Origin: Closterium sp. NIES-65
Taxonomy: Eukaryota > Streptophyta > Zygnematophyceae > Desmidiales > Closteriaceae
Length of the DNA stretch: 64,000 bases
Direction of reading: 5' to 3'
Assembly: GCA_948144175.1 (NCBI GenBank)
Contig: CANXME010000875.1
Coordinates: forward strand, 897,501 to 961,500
In this document: one piece after another, positions 21,826-32,939 of the stretch
Layout of the letters: every line of letters starts with the position of its first letter
Position numbering within the stretch: the stretch's first letter is position 1
Translations under genes and position numbers: made by a program
Notes under the pieces: generated by a model
The model's input: only the letters and a program-made list of their open reading frames with translations
The model's database searches: none
What the model was told of the DNA's origin: nothing

Positions 21826-23911
21826 GAACAAAGCATGAGGATCAGGACCCAGCACCAGCGGAAGGGGGGGGCGCAGCAGCGCTAGCACTAGCATCAGCAC
21901 AAGGGAGGCAAGGTGATAGTGTTGTTCTGGAGATGGAGGCAGCACGGCCATATGTCTGTCAGGAGTACTCTCAGACAGAGCTGGCCAAGGCCACAGGAGA
22001 GTGGGCAGAGGGGAACATGATAGGAAGTGGCAGCTTTGGGGATGTCTACAAGAGTGTGTCGCCCCACGATTGCAACCAAGCCAGAGCTGTCAAACGAGCT
22101 CGAGTGCTCACTAACGACTTCCAAACAGAGGTATCATGTTGTGAGTTCCTGTTGATACGTTAGTGCCACATTTTTTGTTAGTTTCTTCAGCCAACTCCAA
22201 GCATAATTGGTGGATTGATAATTCAATCTCCTTTCATGTGTTCATTGTTTTCAATGTCAGGTAAAAGAGATGGCAAGCAAGCACCATCCGCATCTTGTGC
22301 GTCTGTTTGGCTATTGCATTGACATCGACCTCTCCACACGACTCATGGAGCAGATCCTCATCTACGAGTTCATGCCCAACAGCGACCTTGAGAGCTGGAT
22401 CGGTACTACTGTCTCCCACCCTCTTTCACTTCGTCAAAGGCTTGACGTTCTGATTGGAGTGGCAAAGGGGTTGCAGTATCTTCATGACTTTGGCATTGTG
22501 CATCGCGACATCAAGCCCGTCAACATTCTCCTTGATGCAAAAATGCATGCACGTCAAACGAATTTCTGGTGCAAATTGCAAACACATGTTCATCCTTTCT
22601 CAAGTATCAAGTTATGTTTTATAGAGTCCAGTATTGCGTCAACGGCATGCTCCTCATATTGCACATTCATGCTGTTGTTGTCAATGGGCAAGCCAAGATT
22701 GCCGACTTCGGACTTGTGAAGTTAAGTGGAGGCACGTCTGTGGCCGCCACCCGAGTGATGGGAACACCAGGCTTTGTGGACCCTGCCTATTACAAGTCTC
22801 ACAAGGCCACTCCACCAGCAGATGTGCACAAGTAAGCAGATCAGTGCAGACACCAATGCAGGTGAGGGGCGTATTGGCCCAAAAATTCCATTCTCACAAG
22901 AACCTGAAGTGGATGAGAAAGCTTTATTTGGAGTGCACGGGTTAACAATTTCTGCACTGTGTTATCTGCTTCGTTTTGTCACACGTAGTCCATGCCTCCC
23001 ACTAAAGGCATGTGTGATCAGCCAAGTGTTTGTTGATGCTCGGATAGCAAAATAGAAGCTTGGTACACGATCGCTTGTGAACAGTATGTTAATAGAGATG
23101 TGTGCCTTTGAGCGTCTTTTTTTAAATAAATCCTTCTTTTATTGCTTGGTTTGCCGTTTTGGCATTGTGATGTTGGTGCTTATCACGGCGCGGAAGGCTG
23201 TGCATGTTAAAGGGGACAACCAGATCGTTCTCAAGCAATGGGTGAGATACCAGCAGAATATACAATAAAGCCAGACTTACTCTCAAGTCAGTGCAACATG
23301 CTCCTTTGTTAACACCACTCTTCTAGATTGCCTTTGCCCTTCGCCAATTTGATGTGCTCCTTATATCCTTTCCCGGCAAGACATATGCTGCAATGATCAC
23401 CGAAACTTTAACAATGATGATTATTTTGCCTTACCTCGCTGTTCATTTGTGACAGAATCAGCCTTTTGATCACTCATCCTATCTTCCTGGAGCTAATTCC
23501 TTCAAAACAAACATCCTCCCATGCGTTTTATCCCCCTCTCTATTGTCATTTTTGTTTCGTATATACACCTTGAATCTTTCTGAACCCTTCATGTGGCACA
23601 CGCATTCAACCTGGCATGTGGCCCCATTGGTGGATTCAGGTGATGCGGCAGCATTCAAGGACCCCCACTTGGACGCACCAGCTGATTTGGTGCTGTGCTT
23701 GGCTTGCATTGCCCTCTCATGCACTGCCATGCCTGTGGCCTCCCAACCCTCTATGAGTCAAGTGCTAATGGAACTGGTGAAGGTGAAGCATGAAACTTAT
23801 GGAACAAATGTGAGCAAGGCCATATCGCGCATCGATATGGAAGTTGAGAGGTCTACAAGCGCCCCTTCCTTATTTGCTGAAATAGCCCGTGCAAAGTTCT
23901 CCGGGATGTAA
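21826..23911 (+). CDS. RLK cytoplasmic kinase exons
   Basis: Exon 21826-22130 holds the Gly-rich loop IGSGSFGDVYK and the ATP-binding Lys (ARAVKRA). It joins exactly to exon 22261 (GAG|GTAAAAGAG), which has LVRLFGYCID, the hinge ILIYEFMPNSDLESW and the catalytic loop IVHRDIKPVNILLD. After a short intron (about 22553-22692) come KIADFGLVKL, the activation segment and GTPGFVDPAYY, ending at 22825 before GTAAGC. FGIVMLVLITARKAV (about 23155-23242) and a last exon (about 23639-23911, SQPSMSQVLMELV) complete the C-lobe. All catalytic residues (Lys, HRD, DFG) are present, so it was built to be active. An extra exon between 23242 and 23639 is possible. The exact junctions at 22553 and 23155 are uncertain. 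Confidence 0.8.
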
Positions 23912-24141
23912 AATGGCTCTTCCACTAGCCTGACAATATTTTATTATACATGACCTCACTGATTTATGTTATAAACCTGGTACCAATGGTTTGAGCAAGA
24001 TGGATAAAGCCAAGTAACAGACTTTGCTAGACATGAATCAGAAGGGGTATCAGTTCAGTAAGTACTGTCACCTGAATATATGCTATCCCCCCTTCTCCCC
24101 CACCCCACCCCTACCCCAGTTGTTAACCCCTAGGTCTATAA
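23912..24141. other. 3' flank of the RLK gene
   Basis: AT-rich, no ORF of interest. It presumably contains the transcript end, but no clear polyadenylation signal stands out. Confidence 0.4.
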
Positions 24142-24143
24142 TA

Positions 24144-24654
24144 CTGTATGGCCCCGGATATAGGCGCCGTCCGATTAAAGGCTCCGGCGCCTCTATCTCG
24201 AGCATGGCGCTTATGGCCGTTCCTGGATTATAAGCGCCCCCCCTAGAAAACCTTTACTTATTATAAGCGCATGTGCAATTTTAATCTAAATACTTGCTTA
24301 AAACGATAACGAAATTCATTTTTGCAGCAAGTCAGATTTCAATTTTGCTTTGTTTGACTCGCGAAGACCTGACTGGCTGCGCGTCTAGTCAGGATCCGCT
24401 GACATGACGTGTCTTTGCCTGTGTGTGCGCCCAGAATATCACTTGCGCGAGATTTTGTTTTGTGACGCCAAAGCATTTTGACTCGGTTGAAATGGTAAGA
24501 AGAAAATGAACAATTTGGTGCTCAAAATATATAATTTCGTGTTTGTCATTATATAAGCGCCGGCGATTATGGCCGTTACTCAATTACAAGCGCCCCCCCT
24601 CAGAAAAATGAATTTATTACAAGCGCATATGCGCCTATATCCGGGGTAATACGG
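24144..24654. mobile_element. MITE with 24-bp inverted repeats and TA duplication
   Basis: The ends read CTGTATGGCCCCGGATATAG at left and, reverse-complemented, CCGTATTACCCCGGATATAG at right. They are flanked by TA on both sides (24142-24143, 24655-24656), as in Tc1/mariner-type elements. There is no transposase. Internally a block of about 75 bp (24205-24280, with TATGGCCGTT and AAGCGCCCCCCCT) recurs in the same orientation at about 24555-24630. Confidence 0.75.
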
Positions 24655-24656
24655 TA

Positions 24657-25243
24657 CGGTATTCAATTAGGGTCTGATTTGTCATACCCCCCCTTTTATA
24701 TAAACGCAATAAGAACCCCTGCCACCCAATTTAGGGCATTCAAGGCAATCAAACAAGACTCTTTAATGGTGAATCCCGGCCCAGATTGGAAGGGTGGTTG
24801 CATCAAGTTAAGCGAGAAGAAGCCGGGCTGATCAAACACAGTTTCAAACAACTTGAGTAACAACTTGGAGATAAGACCCCCTCCAGCTGTAGACCCCCGG
24901 GTCTATGATACGGAGGGGGGTACGCTAAATAGGTTGTTTGTAGTTATACCCCCCTAAATGGGAGCCAACATTATAAGACCCCCACCCCCTAGAAAATCGG
25001 TCATTTATAGGCAATGAATGAAATTCCGATAGCTTTTCTACCCATTTTCATACCAAATTCCATAAAATGTTCATTAACGATGGGTACCTCTCACAAAAGC
25101 ACATCTACTCATCATCTTGTCCATTCCGCGAAACGCTAAAAACGAATTTCATTCCGCGTACTCCTTTTGAATGCAAAAAATGGAGCACATACAGTTGACA
25201 TGTATGGCTTTCAAAACACAAGTAATATACATGACCTTATGAT
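24657..25243. other. Non-coding spacer with C-rich motifs
   Basis: No gene. Short C-rich words (ATACCCCCC, TTATAAGACCCCC, the palindrome TAGACCCCCGGGTCTA) recur, and similar words follow copia C (TTATAATACCCCCGAG, about 32430). The two flanks were one sequence before C inserted. Confidence 0.45.
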
Positions 25244-25275
25244 TGTCAGAACATTATAGCTTATACATTTGTGTA

Positions 25276-25451
25276 TGTGAAAAAAGGAGGCAAAGGTAGG
25301 AGCCAAAGCTAGGAAAGCCCTAGCTAGGCAAGAAATAGTTTAGGCAAAGAGGGGTTTCACTAGCAGGAATGGGGATACAAATAGCAAACCCTAGAAGGGT
25401 TGTACTCGCTATAGAGCACCCCACTACAGGCTAGAGCATAACATTCTGACA
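25276..25451 (-). repeat. 3' LTR of D (176 bp)
   Basis: Minus-orientation LTR with TG..CA ends. It is a near copy of 26093-26268, with few differences. Confidence 0.93.
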
Positions 25452-26080
25452 CACCCCCATAGCCAAAGTGGGGTGTAATCAGAAGAGAAAGCAAAGCAGA
25501 ACAAGCTCAGGGTGGATCACAATGTCACCACACATTCTGAGCACAAGTTCAAGAAGCAACATTTTAAAGTTCACAAGTGTAAGCAAAGCTAGAGGCTATC
25601 GCAGAGGGCAAGTGAGGAGGAGGAGGCGAGACTGTAAGAGGAGAGGAGATAGGAGGCGACGACTGAAGCTGCAGACACACGGGCAACAGGAGGCACACTG
25701 GCACAGCAGCTACCGTAACAACGCTCCGGACTACTGGAGTAACTGGCCCTGCGGCTAAAAGTAGCGGCAGACAAACAACAGCCCGTACGGGCCGCGTCCG
25801 GGCCTGGCGCAGCCCGTACGGGCCGTGCGCAGCCTGTACGGGCCGCGCGGCGGCCATGACGGGCGACGGGGAGCGACGCGCGGGTTCCTGTCGCCCGTCG
25901 CAGCGCCTCCCGGGGGCGACGCGCCGAGTGACAGGGCAGAAACCCGCCGCGCACCTCGGGGCGCACGGCGGGCTGAAAACCCTAATTTCGACGCCGCGCA
26001 CCACGAGGCGCGCGGCGGACAGGGAGTAGTAGTAGCAGCGGAAGTAGTGAAGTGGTGGGCCCACAGGCCAGGAGAATATC

Positions 26081-26092
26081 GCTCTGAAACCA
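26081..26092 (-). promoter_or_regulatory. Primer binding site of D
   Basis: The minus strand reads TGGTTTCAGAGC next to the LTR, one mismatch from the Met-tRNA site TGGTATCAGAGC. Confidence 0.8.
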
Positions 26093-26268
26093 TGTGAAAA
26101 TAGTAGGCAGAGGTAGGAGCCAAAGCTAGGAAAGCCCTAGCTAGGCAAGAAACAGTTTAGGCAAAGAGGGGTTTCACTAGCAGGAATGAAGATACAAATA
26201 GCAAACCCTAGAAGGGTTGTACTTGCTATAGAGCACCTTACTACAGGCTAGAGCATAACATTCTGACA
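26093..26268 (-). repeat. 5' LTR of D (176 bp)
   Basis: Same length as its partner, adjoining the primer site. Confidence 0.93.
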
Positions 26269-26439
26269 GTGTAGGCAATAGTGGGGTAGCCCATAAGGGG
26301 TACAACCCAATAAGGGTTACTACTTGTACCCAACTGTTTCATAGTTCAATCATTTTCTCTCGTTCTAATCTTCACATGGTATAGAGCTGGTTCCCTCGTG
26401 GAACTGTTCCTAGGGCCCACCGATTTCTTTTTCCTGCCC

Positions 26440-27240
26440 GGAGCGCGCTTGGCCCCTGCCCGAGTCGCGCCCCATGTCGTTCCCCCTCGCGGCCTCTAGC
26501 GGCCCCTCTTACAGCCCTTAACGGCCCCGTCGCGCCGCCCTTGCGGCCCCGTCGCGCCGCCCTTGTGGCCCCGACGAGCCGCCCTTTACGCGGCTCCGTC
26601 GCCGCCCCTTAGTGCGGCCCCGTCGCCGCCCTTTCAGCTGCCCTGTCCCCGCCCTTTCAGTGGCCCCGTCGCCGCCCTTCCGCGGCCCCGTCACCGCCCT
26701 TCCACAGCCTCGCCGCCCGCCCTTTCAGCGGCCCTGTCGCCTCCCTTCCGCGGCCCCAACGCCGCCCTTCCACGGCCCCGTAGCCGCCCTTCTACGGCCC
26801 CCTCCCCCTCGGTGCCGCCCTTCTGCAGCCCCGTCGTCGCCCTCCAGCGGCCCCGTCGCCGCCCTTCCGCGGCCCCGTCTCCGCCCTTTCAGCGGCCCCG
26901 TCGCTGCCCTTTCAGCGGCCCCGTTGTCGCCCTTCCACGTCCCCGTTGCCGCTCAGCCGCCCAGCGCCCGAGCCGCCGAGCAGCCCAGCCACCAAGCAGC
27001 CGAGCTGCCGAGCAGCTAAGCCGCCGAGCAGCCGAGCCGCCCGACCGCCCAGCCGCCCTGCAACTGAGCCACCCGACCGCCGAGCTGCCCTACCGCCGAG
27101 CCGCCCAGCAGCCGAGCAGCCCTACAGCCGAGCCGCCCGACCGCCGAGCCGCCCTGCAGCCCACCCGCCGAGCCGCACCGCAGCCAAGGCGCTACCGCCT
27201 GCCGGCCTGCCCGGGACCGCCCCACTTGCGTAGTAAGAGC
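26440..27240 (+). repeat. Leader tandem repeats of copia C
   Basis: GCGGCCCCGTCGCCGCCCTT-type units run to about 26950. They are followed by GCCGAGCAGCCGAGCCGCC-type units to about 27180. Confidence 0.8.
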
Positions 27241-27299
27241 AGCGCCTCTGCCACTGCACTGCCCTGCCCCACTGTACTCGCTGCCTGTCTACTGCTGTC

Positions 27300-29003
27300 A
27301 TGGCCTCCCCTAGTGTTCTCACCTTTGACGCTGAGGGTCGGGCAGTTGACTATGGTCTGGGTACATGATCTTCAGCTTTTCTTACAGTGCGATAGGGCAG
27401 ACGGTCTCTCCCTGTTTGACCTCACTTCTGGTGCCTCTCCTACCCCTGCTGCTGATGCTGACACCACTGTTCACTCACACTGGGCCACACGTGATGCTGC
27501 TGCTCGCCTTGCTGTGCGCCGCGACTTACCGACCACTGAGCGTGCACACTTTAGCCAGTACAAGAGTGCTCAGACCTTGTACGACGCTGTAGTTGCACGC
27601 TACTCTTCCCCTGCCACTGCCGCACTGAGCCGCCTCATGCTACCGTACCTCTTCCCTGACCTTGCTGCCTTTCCCACAGTCGCTGACCTCATTACGCACC
27701 TCCGCACTAGTGACACTCGCTACCGCGCTGCGCTTCCTGCTGAGTTCTGCGCCAAGAACCCCCCCCCCCCCCCCCATGTACATCACCCTCTACTACATAG
27801 TCACGCGTAGTCAGGGACCACATCCTCTCTGTTTGCCCCACCACTCTCACCGTTGACCTCCTCGAGAAGGCCCTCCTAGCGATAGAGAAGAGCATAGTCG
27901 CTGTAGGAGCCTCTCGTGGTGACCCTCGCACCTCCATCTTTCAGGGGTGTTCTCCCTCCCCCCTCTTGCCCTTTATTGCCTATGCTGCTGCGGCCAACCT
28001 CGTTGGTTTCCAGTCGGTCAGCGCTGCGTCTGCCCCGAGCGGGAGACGCCGCACCGGCAAGGGCAAGAGGGGTAAGGGCACTGGAGGGGGTGGAGGGGGC
28101 GGTGGAGGTGGTGGTGGAGGCGGTGGAGGGAGTGGGGTTGGTGGTGGGAGTGGTACCGGGGGTAGCGGCGGCGGCGGCAGCAGTCAAGGCGGCTCAGGCG
28201 GTGGTGGTGGCGGAGGGAGCGGAGGTGGCGGAGGAGGCGGAGGTGGAGGAGGCGGCGGAGGCGGCGGCGGTTGCGGCGGTGATGGAGCGGGTCGCGACTC
28301 TGCGCAGACGAGTGGCTCATGTGGTGGTCCACGCCAGCAGCAGCGGAGTGGTGTGACTTTGTCCCCTCAGCAGCTTCTTGAGTGGAACACTCCACGTCAG
28401 CGCAGTAAAGGTTTTGGACCCTGCACTTACGTCCTCCGTACCGGCGACCGAGCTGATGAGCAGTGCGGAGACCCGCACTCCACCCAGCGCTGCTTCAGAC
28501 GCCTGACGGATGTGTGGCGTCACCAGTTCCCTGAGGCGTCAGAGATCCCTCACTGGGGAGATCTGTCTACGGTAAGGGTTGCCGTCATTTATCTTGACTA
28601 TGATGCTGTCCTTGCTGCCATGTATTCTGTGACCACTAGTGTTGAGGGTGACTGTTACCTGTGTGTACCGCCTGACCTGGGCATTGAGGCCACCGCTCTA
28701 GGTGCTGGTGAGGCTGCTGCTCTAGGTGCTAGTGCGTTTGCTGCCCCAGGTGCCAGTGCGTCTGCTGTCCCTGGTGCTGGTGAGTCTGCTCTCTCACGTA
28801 CTACGTCGGCTCAGGCCTTCCACACCTTCACCCTTGACTCGGGTGCGTACCGCTCCTTCTTTCGAGACCGCACCACTCTTATGCCGCTCACTCGGCCAGT
28901 TGCAGTCTCCCTGGCAGACCCCTCTGGGGGTCCTATCCTTGCTAGCTTCTCCACTGTCCTTCCGTGCCCAGCAGCCCCCTCTGGCACCCTTTCTGGTCTC
29001 TAA
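27300..29003 (+). pseudogene. Copia C Gag and protease
   Basis: The ATG at 27300 opens the conserved Gag start, but a small indel near 27350 shifts frame at the Asp-Leu-Gln-Leu-Phe-Leu block. A 17-base C run (27759-27775) shifts it again. The later ORF (from 27966) has a roughly 80-residue poly-Gly/Ser tract, SPQQLLEWN, the C-x13-C-x3-H-x4-C motif (CTYVLRTGD..EQCGDPHSTQRC), and the protease core, here DSGAY rather than DSGAS. It ends at 29003. Confidence 0.82.
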
Positions 29004-29429
29004 CTCCCCTCGTTCTCTACGAACTTGGTGAGTGGTGCTAATCTACAGGATGGGGGGGTTGACCAGCTCACTCCTGCGAGTCAGCGGGTGACCCACTGTA
29101 CGTGTGCTCGGATGGGCCGACACTTGGCCACGTTTACCCGTCAGCCGAGGTTGAGCCTGTAGACACTGACTACTAAGTCTCCTCCGGTTGCTGAGTCTGG
29201 TCAGGTAGCTGCGTCGGGTCAGGTGTTTGCTACAGCATCCTACAAGTGGAGTGGAGCGGGCCTAGAGGATGGGGGGGTTGACCAGCTCACTCCTACTGAC
29301 CTACTGCAAGTGTGCTCGGACAGGCCGACACTTGGCCACGTTTACCCGTCGGCGAGGGTCGAGCCTGTACACCCTTGCTACTTAGTCTCCTCCGGCTACT
29401 AAGTCTACCCAGGTAGCAGCGTCGAGTCA

Positions 29430-31203
29430 GGTGTTTGCTGCAGCTTCCAGGTCTGGTCCTGAGTCTGCTCCCTGCTCGTGTCGTCTGTTGTCCCACCACA
29501 CTCTCCTCTGGCACCACCGCCTTGGTCACCCCTCCCTGCCTTGTCTCCGAGGCATGGCCTCCCGAGTCCTTGTCTCTGGTCTCCCTCGGTCACTCCCTCC
29601 CCTACCTCCGGGGCCTGGCCCTACCTGCGTCCCTTGTGTCGAGGGGCGACAGCGCGCCGACCCTCACTCCTCCAAGTTTCCTCCGACAGAGGCTCCGCTG
29701 CAGACTCTCCACATGGACGTTTGAGGCCCAGCCCGCGTCAGTGGGCAGGGACGCAAGCGGTACTTCCTGCTGGTGGTTGACGACTACTCGTGTTACACCA
29801 CGGTTTTCCCCTTGCACAACAAGGGTGACGTCACTGAGGTGTTGATCGACTGGATCCGCGCAGCTCGTCTCCAACTCAGAGAGAGTTTTGGCTCGGACTT
29901 TCCTGTTCTGCGTCTGCACTCGGACAGAGGCGGGGGGTTTTCCTCTGCCCGCCTAGGAGCTTTCTGTTGTGCACAGGGCATCCGCCAGACCTTCACGCTT
30001 CCGGCCTCTCCACGGCAAAAAAAGATTGCTGAGCGCCGCATTGGCATGGTCATGGACGTCGCTCGTACGTCCATGATGCATGCGGCTGCCCCCCATTTTC
30101 TGTGGCCGTTTGCAGTTCAGTACGCCGCGCATCAGCTCAACCTTCAGCCCTGGGTCTCCATGTCAGAGACCTCCCCCGCCCTGCGGTGGACCAGGAAGGT
30201 TGGCGATGCGTCTGCGTTTCAGGTCTGGGGATCTCGGGCGTTTGTCCACGACTTGTCTGCGGACAAGCTGTCCCCGTGTGTTGTTCGTTGCGTCTTCCTT
30301 GGCTTCCCCCTTGACGCGCCTGGGTGGCAGTTTTACCACCCCACCTCGCGTCGTGTTCTGTCTTCCCAGGACGTCACCTTTGACGAGTCGGTGCCTTACT
30401 ACCGTCTCTTCCCCTACCGCACTGCGCCTCTCCCTCCGCCGCCGCTCTTCCTTGCACCAGGTCCTCCCCCAGTAGACCCCCTCCCCCTTCAAGGTCCTGC
30501 CCCGTCAAGTGTTTCCCAGGTAGACACAGTCGAGCGTGTCGAGGTAGCTGTTGACTCTGGTGCTGCTAGAGGTACGGAGCGTGGTGCTGGGTCTGGGGGT
30601 GCTGAGACTGGGGGTGTTGAGACTGGGGGTGCTGTTTCTGGGGGTGCGGAGCCTGGGGGTGCGGAGCCTGGAGGTGCGGAGCCTGGGGGTGCCGAGCTTG
30701 TGGGCGTTGGGTCTGCTCGTGTGGCCGCCGGCGGTGCTTCGTCGAGGCGGGTGCCACTCTCTCCACAGGAGCTGCGCGAGTGGTTTGCTCGCCGCTGGAG
30801 ACGTGTTGCTGAGACTGGGGGTGCTGCTGGGGCTACTGGGGTTGGTCCTGCTGGAGCTGCTGGCGGTACTAGTGCTGCTGGAGCTGGAGCTGCTGGGGGT
30901 GTGGGCGCTGGTGTTTGTACTGGCGCTGGTGTTTCTACTGGCGCTGGTGCGTCTGGGGGTGCTTCTGAGGCTGCTGGAGCTAACGGTCCTACTGGAGTCG
31001 GTGCTGCTATACCAAGTGCTGCTGGGGGTGTTGGCGCTGGTGTTGCTGCTGGCGCTAGTGCTTTTGAGGGGGCTGGAGTTGATGCTAGAGGAGCTGGAGG
31101 TGCTGCTGGCGGTGGTGCTGCCCCTAGGGGTACTAGTGCCGTCCTTGCTGGTTCACGAGGCGCTGAGCGACCGAGGCCGTACTTCGTTCCGCTCCTGGAG
31201 TAG
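29430..31203 (+). pseudogene. Copia C integrase and linker
   Basis: Pre-integrase and integrase sequence with a stop right after the first catalytic Asp (MDV then TGA at about 29722). One long ORF follows (29773-31203). Conserved SDRGGEF has become SDRGGGF and PQQNGIAER has become PRQKKIAER, so the core is dead. The GGAEPGGA repeat spans about 30590-30710 and SPQELREWFARRW about 30765. Confidence 0.85.
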
Positions 31204-31280
31204 GTTCTTGGTCTCCCGCCCTCTCCTGGTCCTGCTCCTCCCTTAGAGTGTCCACAGCCTGTCCAGTCGCAGTCACAGTT

Positions 31281-32045
31281 ACAGCCCTCCCCCCCTCTAC
31301 TCGCCACTCGTTCTCAGCTCTGCCTTTGGATGAGTCCGTAGAGCCGAGTGGCCCGTACCCAGAGCTTGTTGGCTACCTCATGTACTTGATGACCTGCACA
31401 CGACCTGACCTTGCATTCCCTCTTAGCATCTTGGCAGGCTATGTTGCTCCTAGGAGACACCGACCAGAGCACATGGCTGTAGCGAAGAGGGTGTTGCGCT
31501 ACTTGTGCAGTACGTCGGGCATGGGGCTAGTGCTTGGAGTGCGACGTCGAGTGGTCCTCACAGGTGACGCTGACGCTTCTTGGGCTGATGACCAGGCTAC
31601 GCAGCGGCCGTCACAGGGTTACACCTTCAGCCTTGGCTCCGGCTCTATTTCGTGGTGGTCTACCCGCTCGTCGTCTGCTCTCGGCTCCAGCTGTGAGGCT
31701 GAGATCTACGCGAGGGCCATGGCTGCACACGAGCTACGCTGGCTCACCTACCTGCTGACTGACCTAGGAGAGCCGCCTCGTTCTCCTCTAGTGCTGTACG
31801 TAGACAACAAGGCCATGCTGGCCTTGTGTCGGGAGCACAGACTGGAGCACAGAACGAAGCACATTGCTCTCCGCTACTTCTTGGCTCATGAGCTGCAGCA
31901 GCGTGGTCAGCTCCGCCTCACCTACGTGGCCTCTGAGGCCAACACTTCTGATATCTTCACCAAGGCCCTTCCGCCTTGTGACCATCAGCCCTTATGTACT
32001 TTGCTAGGTCTTGTGCCTACCTGGCCTCACTTGCTGACTTCTTGA
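31281..32045 (+). pseudogene. Copia C RT C-terminus and RNase H after deletion of the RT core
   Basis: The sequence jumps from the linker (about 31290, CCCTCCCCCC) directly to STRHSFSALPLDESVEPS, the thumb/connection part. Fingers and palm, including the YVDD box, are missing relative to copia B, a loss of roughly 1.4 kb. RNase H (GDADASWADD, LYVDNKAML) and the C-terminus PTWPHLLTS are intact. Confidence 0.88.
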
Positions 32046-32244
32046 TCTTGTTTGTACTGTACTCTTTCTATACCTTTACTTCCTTGTCTACCTTTATGTA
32101 TATGATCTTGCATGTGAACTGGCCTTGTGGCCTTACTCTTGTGCTCGGACTGTGTGGTGACTTTGTGATCCACCCTGAGCTTGCTTTGCTTTGCTTGACT
32201 GGTCTTTTAACCACTTGTTCTCCCCCACTTTGCCTATGGGGGTG

Positions 32245-32377
32245 TGTCAGAACATTATAGCTTATACATTTGTGTAGGGTGTAGTGGGGTAGCCCATAAG
32301 GGGTACAACCCAATTAGGGTTAGTACTTGTACCCAACTGTTTCATAGTCCAATCATTCTCTCATTGTAATCTTCACA
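32245..32377 (+). repeat. 3' LTR of copia C (133 bp)
   Basis: Starts TGTCAGAACATTATAGC, ends ATCTTCACA, and is followed by the target duplication atgat. Confidence 0.95.
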
Positions 32378-32700
32378 ATGATAAGGCCTGGGTCTTATAA
32401 AATGTAGCCAAGTGTTGAGTGGGATTCTTATAATACCCCCGAGTCTTTCATTTGGGGTATTACAGGTATGCAGGTCGAGCTCACATTATTGGCTCCTATC
32501 AAAACAGAATTTCCACTCATGCCAAAAGTCACATTTCTCCACCTGCACGACGGTAGCACGGCGATGGCTTCAATTGCTGGGTCCAACTTCAAGTTCAAGT
32601 TGGGCCACGATTCACTACTGGCTAGCTTCCTTTCTTGAAATTCCTAGTTTTCTACAGTATCATAGAATAGCTGAGAACTTAGCCTTTTTGCCTAGGCGTG
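32378..32700. other. Spacer between copia C and E
   Basis: No gene. It continues the C-rich non-coding sequence interrupted by C and ends with gcgtg, the left target duplication of E. Confidence 0.5.
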
Positions 32701-32824
32701 TGTCAAACTTATGCTATAGTCTGTGTAGGCTGATGTGGGGTAGATAATATGGGGTACAACACTTTTAGGTTTTCGTACTTGTACCCACCTGTTTCCTAGT
32801 GCATTTATTCCTCCTTCTTTCACA
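32701..32824 (+). repeat. 5' LTR of copia E (124 bp)
   Basis: Starts TGTCAAACTTATGC and ends CTTTCACA. The primer site TGGTATAGAGC follows at 32825. Confidence 0.94.
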
Positions 32825-32939
32825 TGGTATAGAGCAGGTTCCCTAGGGGGAACGTTTCCAAGGGCCCACTGAAAATCGATTTTTTTTTTCCTGCCCGGAG
32901 CGCGCTTCGTCCCTGCCCGAGTCGCGCACCGTGTGCCTG

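Larger units (their letters stand above)
14025..23911 (+). pseudogene. Receptor-like Ser/Thr kinase gene split by copia B in an intron
   Basis: The pieces read in order on the plus strand: Cys-rich extracellular exon, proline-rich stalk and transmembrane helix, then an interrupted intracellular kinase domain. The intron opening at 14768 (GTAAGA) would run to 21825 or 21852 and contains the whole of copia B. All kinase catalytic motifs survive. Two features argue for decay. Joining 14767 to the strongest acceptor (21825) creates TGA, although using the AG at 21851-21852 restores the frame. The exon starting at FGIVMLVLITARKAV lacks an AG just before it (the sequence is TTTGCCG). The 5' end of the gene was not found. 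It could be a living gene with unusual splicing; transcripts would decide. Confidence 0.75.
25276..26268 (-). mobile_element. Non-autonomous LTR element D nested in the LTR of C
   Basis: A 993-bp element with two 176-bp LTRs and a perfect 5-bp duplication gtgta. Its 641-bp interior carries only a primer site, a GC-rich leader with sequence related to the 8872-10788 element, and a G-rich tract (CTATGGGGGTG, minus strand) before the 3' LTR. No coding domain is present. Movement must have used proteins from another copia element. Confidence 0.95.
25244..26376 (+). repeat. 5' LTR of copia C in two pieces
   Basis: Piece one is 25244-25275 and piece two 26274-26376, 135 bp together. The five bases gtgta at the break are present on both sides of D. 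The primer site TGGTATAGAGC follows at 26377. Confidence 0.93.
25244..32377 (+). mobile_element. Ty1/copia element C, 5' LTR split by element D
   Basis: The flanking pentamer atgat is exact at 25239-25243 and 32378-32382. The 3' LTR is 133 bp. The 5' LTR is interrupted by D. Gag is frame-damaged, the protease reads DSGAY, the integrase core is mutated and the RT core is deleted, so the copy is non-autonomous now. Confidence 0.95.
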
